Source of the DNA: Alphaproteobacteria bacterium
GTDB lineage: Bacteria; Pseudomonadota; Alphaproteobacteria; Zavarziniales; Zavarziniaceae
NCBI GenBank assembly: GCA_021774355.1
Contig: JAJFJE010000167.1
Coordinates: 1 to 7,441, forward strand
DNA length: 7,441 nucleotides
Direction: 5' to 3'
The notes under the pieces were generated by a model. The model saw nothing but the letters and a program-made list of their open reading frames with translations. It had not been told where the DNA came from and did not search any database. Position numbers and translations under genes: made by a program. How positions within the stretch are numbered: the first letter of the stretch is position 1; the number at the start of each line of letters is the position of its first letter. Below, in pieces: positions 1-6,204 of this stretch.

Positions 1-328
1 CCGCCTCGCCGGCCGCCAGGGCATCGTCGATCAGGCGGCAGGCCCGCTCGACCGCCTGGGCGGCCCGGGCCGCCGCCGGGCCGCTGGCAGCCTGCGGGCG
101 GCACCGCTTGCACGGGCGGAAACCGGCCGCCACCGCCGCCGCCAGGTCGGCGAAGAAGCGGACATTGGCACGCCGTGGCCGGCGCGAGGGGCAGCCCGGC
201 CGGCACGCCACGCCGGTGGTGACCACGCCATAGACGAAAGCGGGGGCAGCGCGCGCCGGCTCGACCAGACGCTGCCAGCAGGCCTCGGCATCCAGGACCG
301 GTTCGGTGGCCACGGCGTTCGACATCAT
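1..328 (-). CDS. ada: Ada-type methylphosphotriester-sensing regulator / DNA alkylation repair protein, N-terminal part (runs off the left edge)
   Basis: Reading leftward from the ATG at 328-326 gives 109 codons that remain open at the window edge. The product matches the N-terminal zinc domain of Ada. It has C42-x3-C46-x26-C73-x2-C76, the same spacing as E. coli Ada Cys38/42/69/72, with TTGVACRPGC and AAGFRPCKRCRP closely matching the E. coli text. In the family, the first cysteine takes a methyl group from methylphosphotriesters in DNA, which turns Ada into a transcriptional activator. The last visible residues (AVERACRLIDDALAAGEA) correspond to the start of the AraC-type helix-turn-helix domain. 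What follows is outside the window: it could be an Ogt-type methyltransferase domain, an AlkA glycosylase domain, or only the AraC domain. Two ATG codons lie in tandem (328-326 and 325-323). AGGA lies 4 nt before the first and 7 nt before the second, so the second may be the real start. The gene lies 97 nt downstream of tetR on the same strand. Confidence 0.9.
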   Translation of the reverse strand, partial: MMSNAVATEPVLDAEACWQRLVEPARAAPAFVYGVVTTGVACRPGCPSRRPRRANVRFFADLAAAVAAGFRPCKRCRPQAASGPAAARAAQAVERACRLIDDALAAGEA

Positions 329-396
329 CGTATCCTCGCTCCGATCAGTGATCCGGTCGAGAGGATGGCGCGGCGCCACGTCCCGTTCTGCCCGGA

Positions 397-411
397 TCTT
401 GCGCTCTGATT
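397..411 (-). promoter_or_regulatory. Putative Ada operator (Ada box) upstream of ada
   Basis: On the minus strand this reads AATCAGAGCGCAAGA. The E. coli ada promoter operator, as I recall it, is AATTAAAGCGCAAGA, so 13 of 15 bases agree. Both elements known to be contacted by methylated Ada are kept: the A box AAT and the B box GCAA, with the same 6-nt spacing. It lies about 70 nt upstream of the ada start codon, a plausible activator distance. I see no convincing -10 hexamer between it and the gene. It implies that ada is autoregulated by alkylation damage and is not simply read through from tetR. Confidence 0.7.
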
Positions 412-425
412 CGGCACCGGGCCGA
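411..425 (-). terminator. Small hairpin directly after the tetR stop codon; weak terminator candidate
   Basis: The arms TCGGC (411-415) and GCCGA (421-425) form a perfect 5-bp stem around a 5-nt loop. It immediately follows the tetR stop codon (complement of 426-428). No U-tract follows in the minus-strand transcript, so intrinsic termination is doubtful. The hairpin shares base 411 with the putative Ada operator. Confidence 0.2.
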
Positions 426-1100
426 TCAATCCGGCAAAAGCCCGGGCGCTACGACGCCGAACAGGATGCGGTCGATCGCCGTTTCGATCAGGCTGTCGAC
501 CGGCGTCCAGTCGAATTCGCCATGGGTGATGAGCAGGGCGACCAGGCCGTGGCCCGCCGCCCAGATCACTTCGGCAACCGTCGCCGAATTGCCCGGCCGC
601 AACACGCCGGCATTGGTCAGGCTGGCGATTTCCGCCTCGAGCAGGCCGAAGGCGATGGCGCCCTTATTGAGGTTCTGTTCCGCTGGCTCGGTCGGGCCAC
701 GGTGCGAGACCTTGGAGTCCAGGCCGACAATGCCGCCATGGGGGGTCATGAAGATCAGGCGATATTCCTGGGGGTGTTCCAGGCCGAACCGGACATAGGC
801 CGTCATCAGGCCGCGCAGGCGCGGCAAGGGCTCGGCGATCGAGGTCGCCACCGCCATGATCCGGTCGATCAGGCCCTGGAAGAAATCCTGGCCGATGGCG
901 AAGAACAGCGCTTCCTTGTCGGCGAAATGGCCGTAGATCGCGGTCGGCGTGATCCCGGCCGCCGTGGCGATACGGCGCAGGCTGGTCCGCTCCAGGCCAT
1001 CGGCAACGAACAGGTCACGGGCCACCGCCAGGATCTGGGCGCGCCGGGCCGCAGCCGGAAGGCGCACCCGCGTCACCCCTGATGTCGATTTCGCTGCCAC
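426..1100 (-). CDS. TetR/AcrR-family transcriptional repressor of the divergent efflux operon
   Basis: The protein has 224 residues, normal for the family. The N-terminal DNA-binding domain spans about residues 18-65. Its helix-turn-helix (TSLRRIATAAGITPTAIYGHF, about 39-59) is followed by the usual K62. The C-terminal ligand-binding and dimerisation half includes W180-x3-H184-G185, resembling the WHG-type TetR C-terminal domain. The start is GTG at 1100-1098, preceded by GGAG with 6 nt spacing. The gene is divergent from the membrane-fusion protein gene, with only 76 bp between them. This is the standard arrangement of a local repressor of an RND pump, so it very likely represses both itself and the pump through the operator at 1136-1168. 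The inducing ligand cannot be deduced. There is a slightly longer N-terminal tail before the HTH, but nothing is missing. Confidence 0.95.
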   Translation of the reverse strand: MAAKSTSGVTRVRLPAAARRAQILAVARDLFVADGLERTSLRRIATAAGITPTAIYGHFADKEALFFAIGQDFFQGLIDRIMAVATSIAEPLPRLRGLMTAYVRFGLEHPQEYRLIFMTPHGGIVGLDSKVSHRGPTEPAEQNLNKGAIAFGLLEAEIASLTNAGVLRPGNSATVAEVIWAAGHGLVALLITHGEFDWTPVDSLIETAIDRILFGVVAPGLLPD

Positions 1101-1106
1101 AATCCT

Positions 1107-1110
1107 CTCC
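1107..1110 (-). promoter_or_regulatory. Shine-Dalgarno of tetR deciding the GTG start
   Basis: On the minus strand GGAG lies 6 nt before GTG (1100-1098), inside the longer purine run GGAGAGGA. No in-frame ATG gives a full-length HTH domain, so this site supports GTG as the start. Confidence 0.65.
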
Positions 1111-1112
1111 GC

Positions 1113-1140
1113 TTGACGAAGCCAATCTATCGGCTAACTT
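1113..1140 (+). promoter_or_regulatory. Possible promoter of the efflux operon
   Basis: TTGACG (1113-1118) is followed after 16 nt by TAACTT (1135-1140). The -35 is good and the -10 is poor (3 of 6). The predicted start would fall around 1147, inside the operator, giving a leader of about 30 nt before the ATG at 1177. No better plus-strand pair is visible in the 76-bp gap. Confidence 0.3.
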
Positions 1141-1151
1141 AACAGTGTCAA
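1124..1151 (-). promoter_or_regulatory. Putative sigma-70 promoter of tetR
   Basis: On the minus strand a perfect -35 hexamer TTGACA (1151-1146) is followed after 16 nt by TAGATT (1129-1124), which matches 4 of 6 positions of the -10 consensus. The transcript would start near 1117, giving a short leader before the GTG at 1100. The -35 hexamer lies entirely inside the left half of the double operator, so bound repressor would block RNA polymerase. This is a consensus match only. Confidence 0.5.
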
Positions 1152-1168
1152 GTTAACACTGTTCAGTT
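1136..1168. promoter_or_regulatory. Double TetR-type operator: two 13-bp near-palindromes in a larger inverted repeat
   Basis: The 33-bp segment is an imperfect inverted repeat centred on base 1152. Its perfect core arms are AACAGTGT (1141-1148) and ACACTGTT (1156-1163). Each half is itself a near-palindrome of the form TTAACA-N-TGTTAA: TTAACAGTGTCAA (1139-1151) and TTAACACTGTTCA (1153-1165), each with one mismatched pair. The two centres are 14 bp apart. This would suit two repressor dimers bound side by side. It sits between the divergent start codons and overlaps the tetR -35 hexamer. Binding by the adjacent TetR protein is inferred from position and symmetry. Confidence 0.75.
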
Positions 1169-1176
1169 TATCCGCC

Positions 1177-2229
1177 ATGCGCCCGATCCTCACTGCCACA
1201 CTGATCCTGGCCGCGGCCCTGCTGGCGGCCTGCGGCGATGGCGCGGCCGACGACAGCGCCGCGACCGCCCCCGCGGCCAAGCCGGTGGTGACGGCCCAGG
1301 CCATTCGTGCGCCCTCTGCCGCCCTGGTCCGCGGCACCGGCACCATTGCCTTTAAGCGCGAAGTGCCCCTGTCCTTCAAGATCGCCGGGGTAATTGCCGA
1401 ATTGCTGGTCGATCAATCGGATCCGGTCGCCGCCGGCCAGGTCCTGGCCCGGCTCGACCAGGCGGAAATCGGGGCCCAGTTGCGCGATGCCGAAGCCCAG
1501 CTGACCAAGGCCCGGCGCGATGTCGCCCGGCTCCTGCCGCTGGTCGCCAAGGGTCATGCGCCCCGGGCCCGGCTCGACGATGCCCGGACGGCCGCAGCCA
1601 TGGCGGCGGCGGCCCGCGACAGCGTCGCCTTCAACCGCTCGCTGTCGGTCATCGTGGCGCCCGGCGACGGCGTCGTGCTGACACGCCATGTCGAGGCCGG
1701 GCAGATCGTCACCCCGGGCGCCGCCATCTTGACCGTCGCCGACGGCCGCGCCGGGCATGTCGCGCGGCTGCCCCTGTCGGACCGGGACATCGTCCGGGTC
1801 GGCCTGGGCGACCCCGCCCGCGTGACCCTGGCCGGCCTGCCCGAGCCCCTGGCCGGCCATGTCACACGGCGCGCCGCCATGGGCGACCCGCGCACCGGCA
1901 CGTTCGAGGTCGAAGTGGCGATCGACCACCCGCCGCCGGGCCTGACCTCCGGCCTGATTGCCGACATCGCCATCACCACCACCCTGAATCACCCGGCGGC
2001 CCTGCTGGCGATCCCAGCCACGGCGATTCTCGAAGGCTTCGGCGACTGGGGCACGGTCTATGTGGTGGCGCCGACCGACCGGACCGTCGCCCGCCGGCGG
2101 GTCCGTTTCGGCGGCATGGCCGGCGACGATGTGCTGGTCGCAGAGGGTCTCGACCCGGGCGAGGTGGTGGTCGCCACCGGCGCGGCCTACCTGGCCGAAG
2201 GGGACCGGGTCGCCCCGGCCGGGCCCTGA
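1177..2229 (+). CDS. RND efflux membrane-fusion (periplasmic adaptor) lipoprotein
   Basis: The protein has 350 residues. A short hydrophobic signal peptide ends in the lipobox L16-A17-A18-C19, so Cys19 should be lipidated after signal peptidase II cleavage. The order of parts is that of the HlyD/AcrA adaptor family. The first half of the lipoyl/barrel-sandwich domain is at about 67-98 (IAGVIAELLVDQSDPVAAGQ). An alpha-helical hairpin covers about 97-152, and the second lipoyl half about 157-190 (VAPGDGVVLTRHVEAGQIV). Beta-barrel and membrane-proximal domains follow to the end. It should link the inner-membrane permease encoded next to an outer-membrane channel. The ATG at 1177 is chosen because it gives an intact signal peptide. 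There is no Shine-Dalgarno sequence before it, and an in-frame TAA at 1135-1137 bars longer ATG starts. It is the first gene of the operon facing tetR. The pump substrate cannot be told. Confidence 0.95.
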   Translation: MRPILTATLILAAALLAACGDGAADDSAATAPAAKPVVTAQAIRAPSAALVRGTGTIAFKREVPLSFKIAGVIAELLVDQSDPVAAGQVLARLDQAEIGAQLRDAEAQLTKARRDVARLLPLVAKGHAPRARLDDARTAAAMAAAARDSVAFNRSLSVIVAPGDGVVLTRHVEAGQIVTPGAAILTVADGRAGHVARLPLSDRDIVRVGLGDPARVTLAGLPEPLAGHVTRRAAMGDPRTGTFEVEVAIDHPPPGLTSGLIADIAITTTLNHPAALLAIPATAILEGFGDWGTVYVVAPTDRTVARRRVRFGGMAGDDVLVAEGLDPGEVVVATGAAYLAEGDRVAPAGP

Positions 2230-2234
2230 GCACC

Positions 2235-5200
2235 ATGTCCGGCCTCGCCGCCTTTGCCGTCCGCCACTGGCAATTCACGCTGATCGTGTTCGCCCTGCTG
2301 GTCGCCGGCGGCGGCAGCGCCCTGGTCAACATTCCCCGGGCCGAGGACCCCAATTTCGCCGCGCCCATCGCGACGGTGGCGGTGGTCCTGCCCGGCGCCG
2401 ACCCGGTGGCGATGGAACGGCTGGTGACCGACCCGATCGAGGACGCCCTCGACGGCCTCGAGGATCTGGACAAGCTGACCTCGCGCACCCGCGACGGCAT
2501 CACCGTGATCACCGCCGAATTCGACTGGGACTCCGACCCCGAACGCAAATATGACCAGGTGGTGCGCGAGGTGAATGCGGTGCGCCCCAGCCTGCCTGCG
2601 GGAATCGTCCGCCTGGAGGTCAAGAAGATCCAGATCAACCTGACCAATATCGTCCAGGTTGCCCTGGTCTCCGACACCGCCAGCGGCCGCGAACTGGAAG
2701 AGCGTGCCGAGCGGCTGAAGGATGCGATCGACCGGATCCCGGGGGTCAGCGAAAGCGAAGTCTGGGGCGAGCCGCGCACCGAGATCCAGGTCGCCCTCGA
2801 CCTCGGCCGCCTGGCCGCCCTGGCCCTGCCGCCCAATGTCGTGGCCGAGGCCCTGGCCGCCGAGGGCGCCAACCTGTCGATCGGCACCATCCACGCCGGG
2901 GCGCGCCGCTTCAACGTCAAGGCAACCGGTGATTTCGACACGCTGGAAGAGATTGCCGACACGGTGGTGCGGTCCGAGGGCGGCCGGGTGGTACGGGTCG
3001 GCGACGTCGCCCATGTCGCCTGGGGCGCCGCCGAGCCCGACCATCTGGCCCGCTATAATGGCCGCCCCGCCGTGTTCGTCACCGCCAACCAGAAGGACGG
3101 GCAGAATATCTTCGCGGTCCGCGACGCCATCGTCGCCGAACTCGACCGGTTCGCCGCCACCCTGCCGCCCGAGATCCGGCTGGAACGGGGCTTCGACCAG
3201 TCGCTGAACGTGTCCGACCGGCTGTCGCGCCTGGCCCGCGACTTCGCCATCGCCCTGGCCCTGGTGCTGGTCACCCTGCTGCCCCTGGGGCTCCGCGCCG
3301 CCCTGGTCGTGATGATCTCGATCCCATTGTCCCTGGCCGTCGCGGTGTGGCTGTTGCAGGGCACCGGCTTCTCCCTCAACCAGTTGTCGATTGCCGGCTT
3401 CGTCCTGGCACTCGGCCTGCTGGTCGATGATTCCATCGTCGTCGCCGAGAATATCGCCCGCCACCTGCGCGGCGGGCTCGACCGCACCAGCGCCGCCATC
3501 GCCGGGACGCGACAGATCTCGGTCGCGGTGGTCGGCTGCACCGCCACCCTGATGCTGGCCTTCCTGCCCCTGCTGTTCCTGCCCGAGGGCGCCGGCAAGT
3601 TCATCCGGTCCCTGCCGGTGACCGTGCTCTACACCGTCGGGGCCTCCCTGCTGGTGTCCCTGACCATCATCCCCTTTCTCGCCAGCCGGCTGCTGCCGCG
3701 CCACCAGGCGGCCGAGGGCAATGCCTTCCTGCGGGTCCTGATGCGGGGCATTCACGGGGTCTATCGGCCCTTGCTGCATCTGGCCCTGGGGCGGCCGTGG
3801 ATCACGGTCGCCCTCGCCGCGATCCTGTTCGGCGCGTCCCTGAGCCTGATTCCGCGGATCGGCTTCTCGCTGTTCCCGCCATCGGATTCGCGCCAGTTCC
3901 TGGTCGAAATCGACCTGCCGGACGGCGCCAGCCTGGCCGCGACCCAGGCCGCCGTGGCCTTCGCCGAACAGCAGGTCGCTGCCGTGCCCGGCCTGCACTG
4001 GACCATGGGCAATGTCGGCCACGGCAATCCGCGGATCTTCTATAACGTCCTGCCGCGCGAGGACGACCCGACCCACGGCGCCGTCTTCGTCGAGCTGGAC
4101 CATTGGGACAACCGCACCAGCCCGGCCCTGCTGGACGCGCTGCGGCGCCGGCTCGCGGTCTATCCCGGGGCCCAGATGGTGGTGCGGATTTTCCAGAACG
4201 GCCCGCCGATCGAAGCGCCCATCGCCATTCGCCTGCTCGGCCCGGAGGTCGCCCCCTTGAAGGCGCTGGCGACCCAGATGGCCGCCACCATGGCGACGGT
4301 GCCGGGCATCCGGGACATCATCAACCCCTTGCGCCTCGACCGGACCGATCTCGACCTCGGCATCGACACGGCAAAGGCCGCCGCCCTGGGCATTCCGGCC
4401 GGGGCCATCGACCGCACCCTGCGCCTGGCATTGGCCGGCGAAGCGGTCGCGTCGTTCCGCGAGGCCGATGGCGACGTGTTCCCGGTGGTCGCCCGGATGC
4501 CCCTGGACCAGCGCCACCAGCTCGACGCCCTGGCCCAGATCTATCTGCCGGCGGCGACCGGGGCGGTTCCCCTGTCGGCGATCAGCACGCCGCGTTTTTC
4601 CGGCGGCCCGGCCCGCATCGACCGCTTCAACCGGGAGCGGGCGGTGACCATCACCGCCTATACCGCGACCGGCTACAATACCGAGGCGGTGACCCTGGCC
4701 GCCCTCGAGGCGCTCGGCCGCCTGACCCTGCCGCCCAGCTTCCGCATCGAGGCCGGCGGCGAAATCGAGGCCCGCGCCAAGAGCTTCAGCGGCCTGTCCG
4801 GCGCCATCCTGATCGCCCTGTTCGGCATCATGGCGGTGCTGATCCTCGAGTTCCGCAGCTTTGCCGCCAGTGCGGTGGTTGCCGGGGTGATTCCCCTGGG
4901 GCTGCTGGGCGGTCTGGTCGGACTGTGGCTGGCCGGCTATTCCCTCAGCTTCACGGCGGTGGTCGGCTTCATTGCCCTGATCGGCATCGAAATCAAGAAC
5001 TCCATCCTCCTGGTCGACTTCACCACCCAGTTGCGCCAGTCGGGCAAGGGCCTGCATGAGGCCATCGAGGAGGCCGGCGAAGTCCGCTTCCTGCCGGTCC
5101 TGCTGACCTCCATGACGGCGATCGGCGGCCTGATCCCGCTGGCCGTCGAGGGTTCGGGCCTTTATTCGCCGCTCGCCGTCGTGATCATCAGCGGCCTCGT

Positions 5201-5327
5201 TTCCTCCACCCTGCTGTCGCGCCTGGTCACCCCGGCGATGTATCTGCTGCTGGCGCCGCGCGATGCCGGGCCGGGGCCGGACCAGCGGCGTGACTTTTTC
5301 GCCCCGGCGGACGAACCCCTCCCGTAA
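2235..5327 (+). CDS. RND efflux transporter permease subunit (AcrB/HAE-1-like)
   Basis: The protein has 1030 residues, the full length for the AcrB/MexB-type superfamily. It should be a trimeric inner-membrane proton-driven exporter. The expected plan is present: TM1 at about 11-31, a large periplasmic loop, TM2-6 at about 336-485, TM7 at about 521-540, a second periplasmic loop, and TM8-12 at about 852-1007. The proton-relay residues align with AcrB. D398-D399 in GLLVDDSIVVAEN match AcrB D407/D408. K921 in IEIKNSILLVDF matches K940, and R951 and T958 in VRFLPVLLTS match R971 and T978. The pump should therefore be active. The ATG lies 5 nt after the stop of the adaptor gene and lacks a clear Shine-Dalgarno sequence, so translation is probably coupled. 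The AcrB-like relay and the lack of obvious metal-binding motifs favour organic substrates over the CusA metal class, but this is not proved. Confidence 0.97.
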   Translation: MSGLAAFAVRHWQFTLIVFALLVAGGGSALVNIPRAEDPNFAAPIATVAVVLPGADPVAMERLVTDPIEDALDGLEDLDKLTSRTRDGITVITAEFDWDSDPERKYDQVVREVNAVRPSLPAGIVRLEVKKIQINLTNIVQVALVSDTASGRELEERAERLKDAIDRIPGVSESEVWGEPRTEIQVALDLGRLAALALPPNVVAEALAAEGANLSIGTIHAGARRFNVKATGDFDTLEEIADTVVRSEGGRVVRVGDVAHVAWGAAEPDHLARYNGRPAVFVTANQKDGQNIFAVRDAIVAELDRFAATLPPEIRLERGFDQSLNVSDRLSRLARDFAIALALVLVTLLPLGLRAALVVMISIPLSLAVAVWLLQGTGFSLNQLSIAGFVLALGLLVDDSIVVAENIARHLRGGLDRTSAAIAGTRQISVAVVGCTATLMLAFLPLLFLPEGAGKFIRSLPVTVLYTVGASLLVSLTIIPFLASRLLPRHQAAEGNAFLRVLMRGIHGVYRPLLHLALGRPWITVALAAILFGASLSLIPRIGFSLFPPSDSRQFLVEIDLPDGASLAATQAAVAFAEQQVAAVPGLHWTMGNVGHGNPRIFYNVLPREDDPTHGAVFVELDHWDNRTSPALLDALRRRLAVYPGAQMVVRIFQNGPPIEAPIAIRLLGPEVAPLKALATQMAATMATVPGIRDIINPLRLDRTDLDLGIDTAKAAALGIPAGAIDRTLRLALAGEAVASFREADGDVFPVVARMPLDQRHQLDALAQIYLPAATGAVPLSAISTPRFSGGPARIDRFNRERAVTITAYTATGYNTEAVTLAALEALGRLTLPPSFRIEAGGEIEARAKSFSGLSGAILIALFGIMAVLILEFRSFAASAVVAGVIPLGLLGGLVGLWLAGYSLSFTAVVGFIALIGIEIKNSILLVDFTTQLRQSGKGLHEAIEEAGEVRFLPVLLTSMTAIGGLIPLAVEGSGLYSPLAVVIISGLVSSTLLSRLVTPAMYLLLAPRDAGPGPDQRRDFFAPADEPLP

Positions 5328-5333
5328 CCATCC

Positions 5334-5337
5334 GGAG
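5334..5337 (+). promoter_or_regulatory. Shine-Dalgarno of the DUF1223 gene deciding its start
   Basis: GGAG lies 9 nt before the ATG at 5347. The reading frame is open further upstream, to an ATG at 5263 inside the permease gene. However, that extension has no ribosome site and would put 28 charged, proline-rich residues in front of a good signal peptide. The start at 5347 is therefore preferred. Confidence 0.7.
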
Positions 5338-5346
5338 ACCCCGCCA

Positions 5347-6060
5347 ATGACCCGTTGGATCATGCACCTGGCCGCCCTGTCCCTGGCCGTCGCCACCGTG
5401 CAGAGCCCGGCCCTGGGGGCCGACCGCCCCGTGGTCGTCGAGCTGTTCACCTCCGAGGGCTGCTCGTCCTGCCCGCCGGCCGATCGCCTGCTGCTGGAAC
5501 TGCGCGCGCGGCCCGAACTCCTGGTGCTGGCCTTCCATGTCGATTACTGGGACCGCCTGGGCTGGCGCGATCCGTTCTCCCTGGCCGCGGCAACGGCCCG
5601 GCAGCGCGCCTATGCCGCGCGCCTGGGCCTGCATTCGGTCTATACGCCGCAAATGGTGGTTGATGGCCGTGTGGATGTGGTCGGCTCGGACCGCCGGGCG
5701 GTCGCTGCCGCCCTGGCCGCCTCGGCCCGGGAGCAACCGGCCCCGGTTCCCCTCGCCCTGCATGACGGCCCGGACGGCCTGGCGGTGGCTGTCGGCGCCG
5801 GCGCCGGCGCCGGCCCGGGCGACCGCGTGCTGGTCGGGTTCGACCGCGAGCATACCACCCGGGTCGGCCGGGGCGAAAATTCCGGGCTCAGCCTGGACGA
5901 GGGCAACATCGTGCGCAGCCTGGTGCCCCTGGGCGCCTGGACCGGCGAAGCGCGCCGCTTCGTCGTTGCCCGCCCCGCGGGCGAAGACTTCGCCCTGCTG
6001 CTGCAAGCCCCGGACGGCCGTTACCTGGCCGCGGCGCGGCTGACGCCGCCCGGCGCATAG
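5347..6060 (+). CDS. Exported DUF1223-family thioredoxin-fold protein
   Basis: The protein has 237 residues. Residues 1-25 form a Sec signal peptide, probably cut after the A22-L23-G24-A25 stretch, so it should act in the periplasm. The mature part begins with the family signature VVELFTSEGCSSCPPAD, which carries C39-S-S-C42, the only cysteines in the protein. Other conserved pieces are HVDYWDRLGWRDPFS (64-78), VYTPQMVVDGR with T100-P101 where thioredoxins have their cis-proline, and GRGENSGLSLDEGNIVRSL (174-192). The family is of unknown function. The CxxC and cis-Pro suggest a redox role, but no activity can be asserted. The gene starts 19 nt after the permease stop, so it is very probably in the pump operon and under the same repressor. 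A Gly-Ala run at 149-159 comes from a tandem DNA repeat. Confidence 0.92.
   Translation: MTRWIMHLAALSLAVATVQSPALGADRPVVVELFTSEGCSSCPPADRLLLELRARPELLVLAFHVDYWDRLGWRDPFSLAAATARQRAYAARLGLHSVYTPQMVVDGRVDVVGSDRRAVAAALAASAREQPAPVPLALHDGPDGLAVAVGAGAGAGPGDRVLVGFDREHTTRVGRGENSGLSLDEGNIVRSLVPLGAWTGEARRFVVARPAGEDFALLLQAPDGRYLAAARLTPPGA
5794..5814 (+). repeat. Tandem GGCGCC hexamer repeat inside the DUF1223 gene
   Basis: Three perfect GGCGCC units plus half a unit encode alternating Gly-Ala in a linker-like stretch of the DUF1223 protein. The unit length keeps the frame, so slippage would only add or remove Gly-Ala pairs. Confidence 0.7.
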
Positions 6061-6204
6061 TGGCGCCAAGCGGGATGTACCCGTCATCCCCGGCGGCGCT
6101 GGGCGCGCCCGGCCGAGCGGGTGACCCGGGCGGCGGGACGCCCGTCCGCCATCCCGATGGCGCCGATATCGTCGGGACCGCGGCGATGCGTCGGCGGCCC
6201 GCCG
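6061..6204. other. Convergent intergenic region with GC-rich inverted repeats; possible bidirectional termination region
   Basis: This 144-bp gap separates two genes pointing at each other. It holds several small hairpins. GGGATG/CATCCC (6072-6077 with 6085-6090) has a 7-nt loop. CGCCCGG/CCGGGCG (6106-6112 with 6126-6132) has a 13-nt loop. CGCCAT/ATGGCG (6147-6152 with 6157-6162) has a 4-nt loop. A perfect 13-bp palindrome (6192-6204) touches the gltB stop codon. None is followed by a T-run on either strand, so a classical intrinsic terminator is not shown. No coding region is supported here. Confidence 0.35.

Noticed and set aside
31..291. Minus-strand open frame rich in Arg, Pro and Ala
   Set aside because: It overlaps the Ada zinc domain in another frame of the same strand. 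Only the Ada frame shows family motifs.
366..378. TGGCG/CGCCA inverted repeat upstream of ada considered as an operator or terminator
   Set aside because: Five-base GC arms with a 3-nt loop are expected by chance in this composition, and there is no T-run or further symmetry.
306..1082. Plus-strand open frame opposite tetR
   Set aside because: It has no recognisable domain and an Arg/Gln/Asp-rich composition typical of antisense shadows. The TetR frame on the other strand is full length with HTH and ribosome site.
1168..1992. Minus-strand open frame opposite the membrane-fusion protein
   Set aside because: Gly/Asp/Gln/Arg-rich shadow with no domain; it conflicts with the well-supported lipoprotein gene.
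5263..5346. N-terminal extension of the DUF1223 gene overlapping the permease end
   Set aside because: The extension has no ribosome site and would bury the signal peptide. The ATG at 5347 has GGAG at good spacing.
2187..5450. A minus-strand open frame of over 1000 codons lying antisense to the permease
   Set aside because: Its translation is a low-complexity mix of Gly, Gln, Asp, Arg and His with no domain or membrane segment. It is the mirror image of strong GC-rich codon choice in the permease gene, which has clear homology and motifs.
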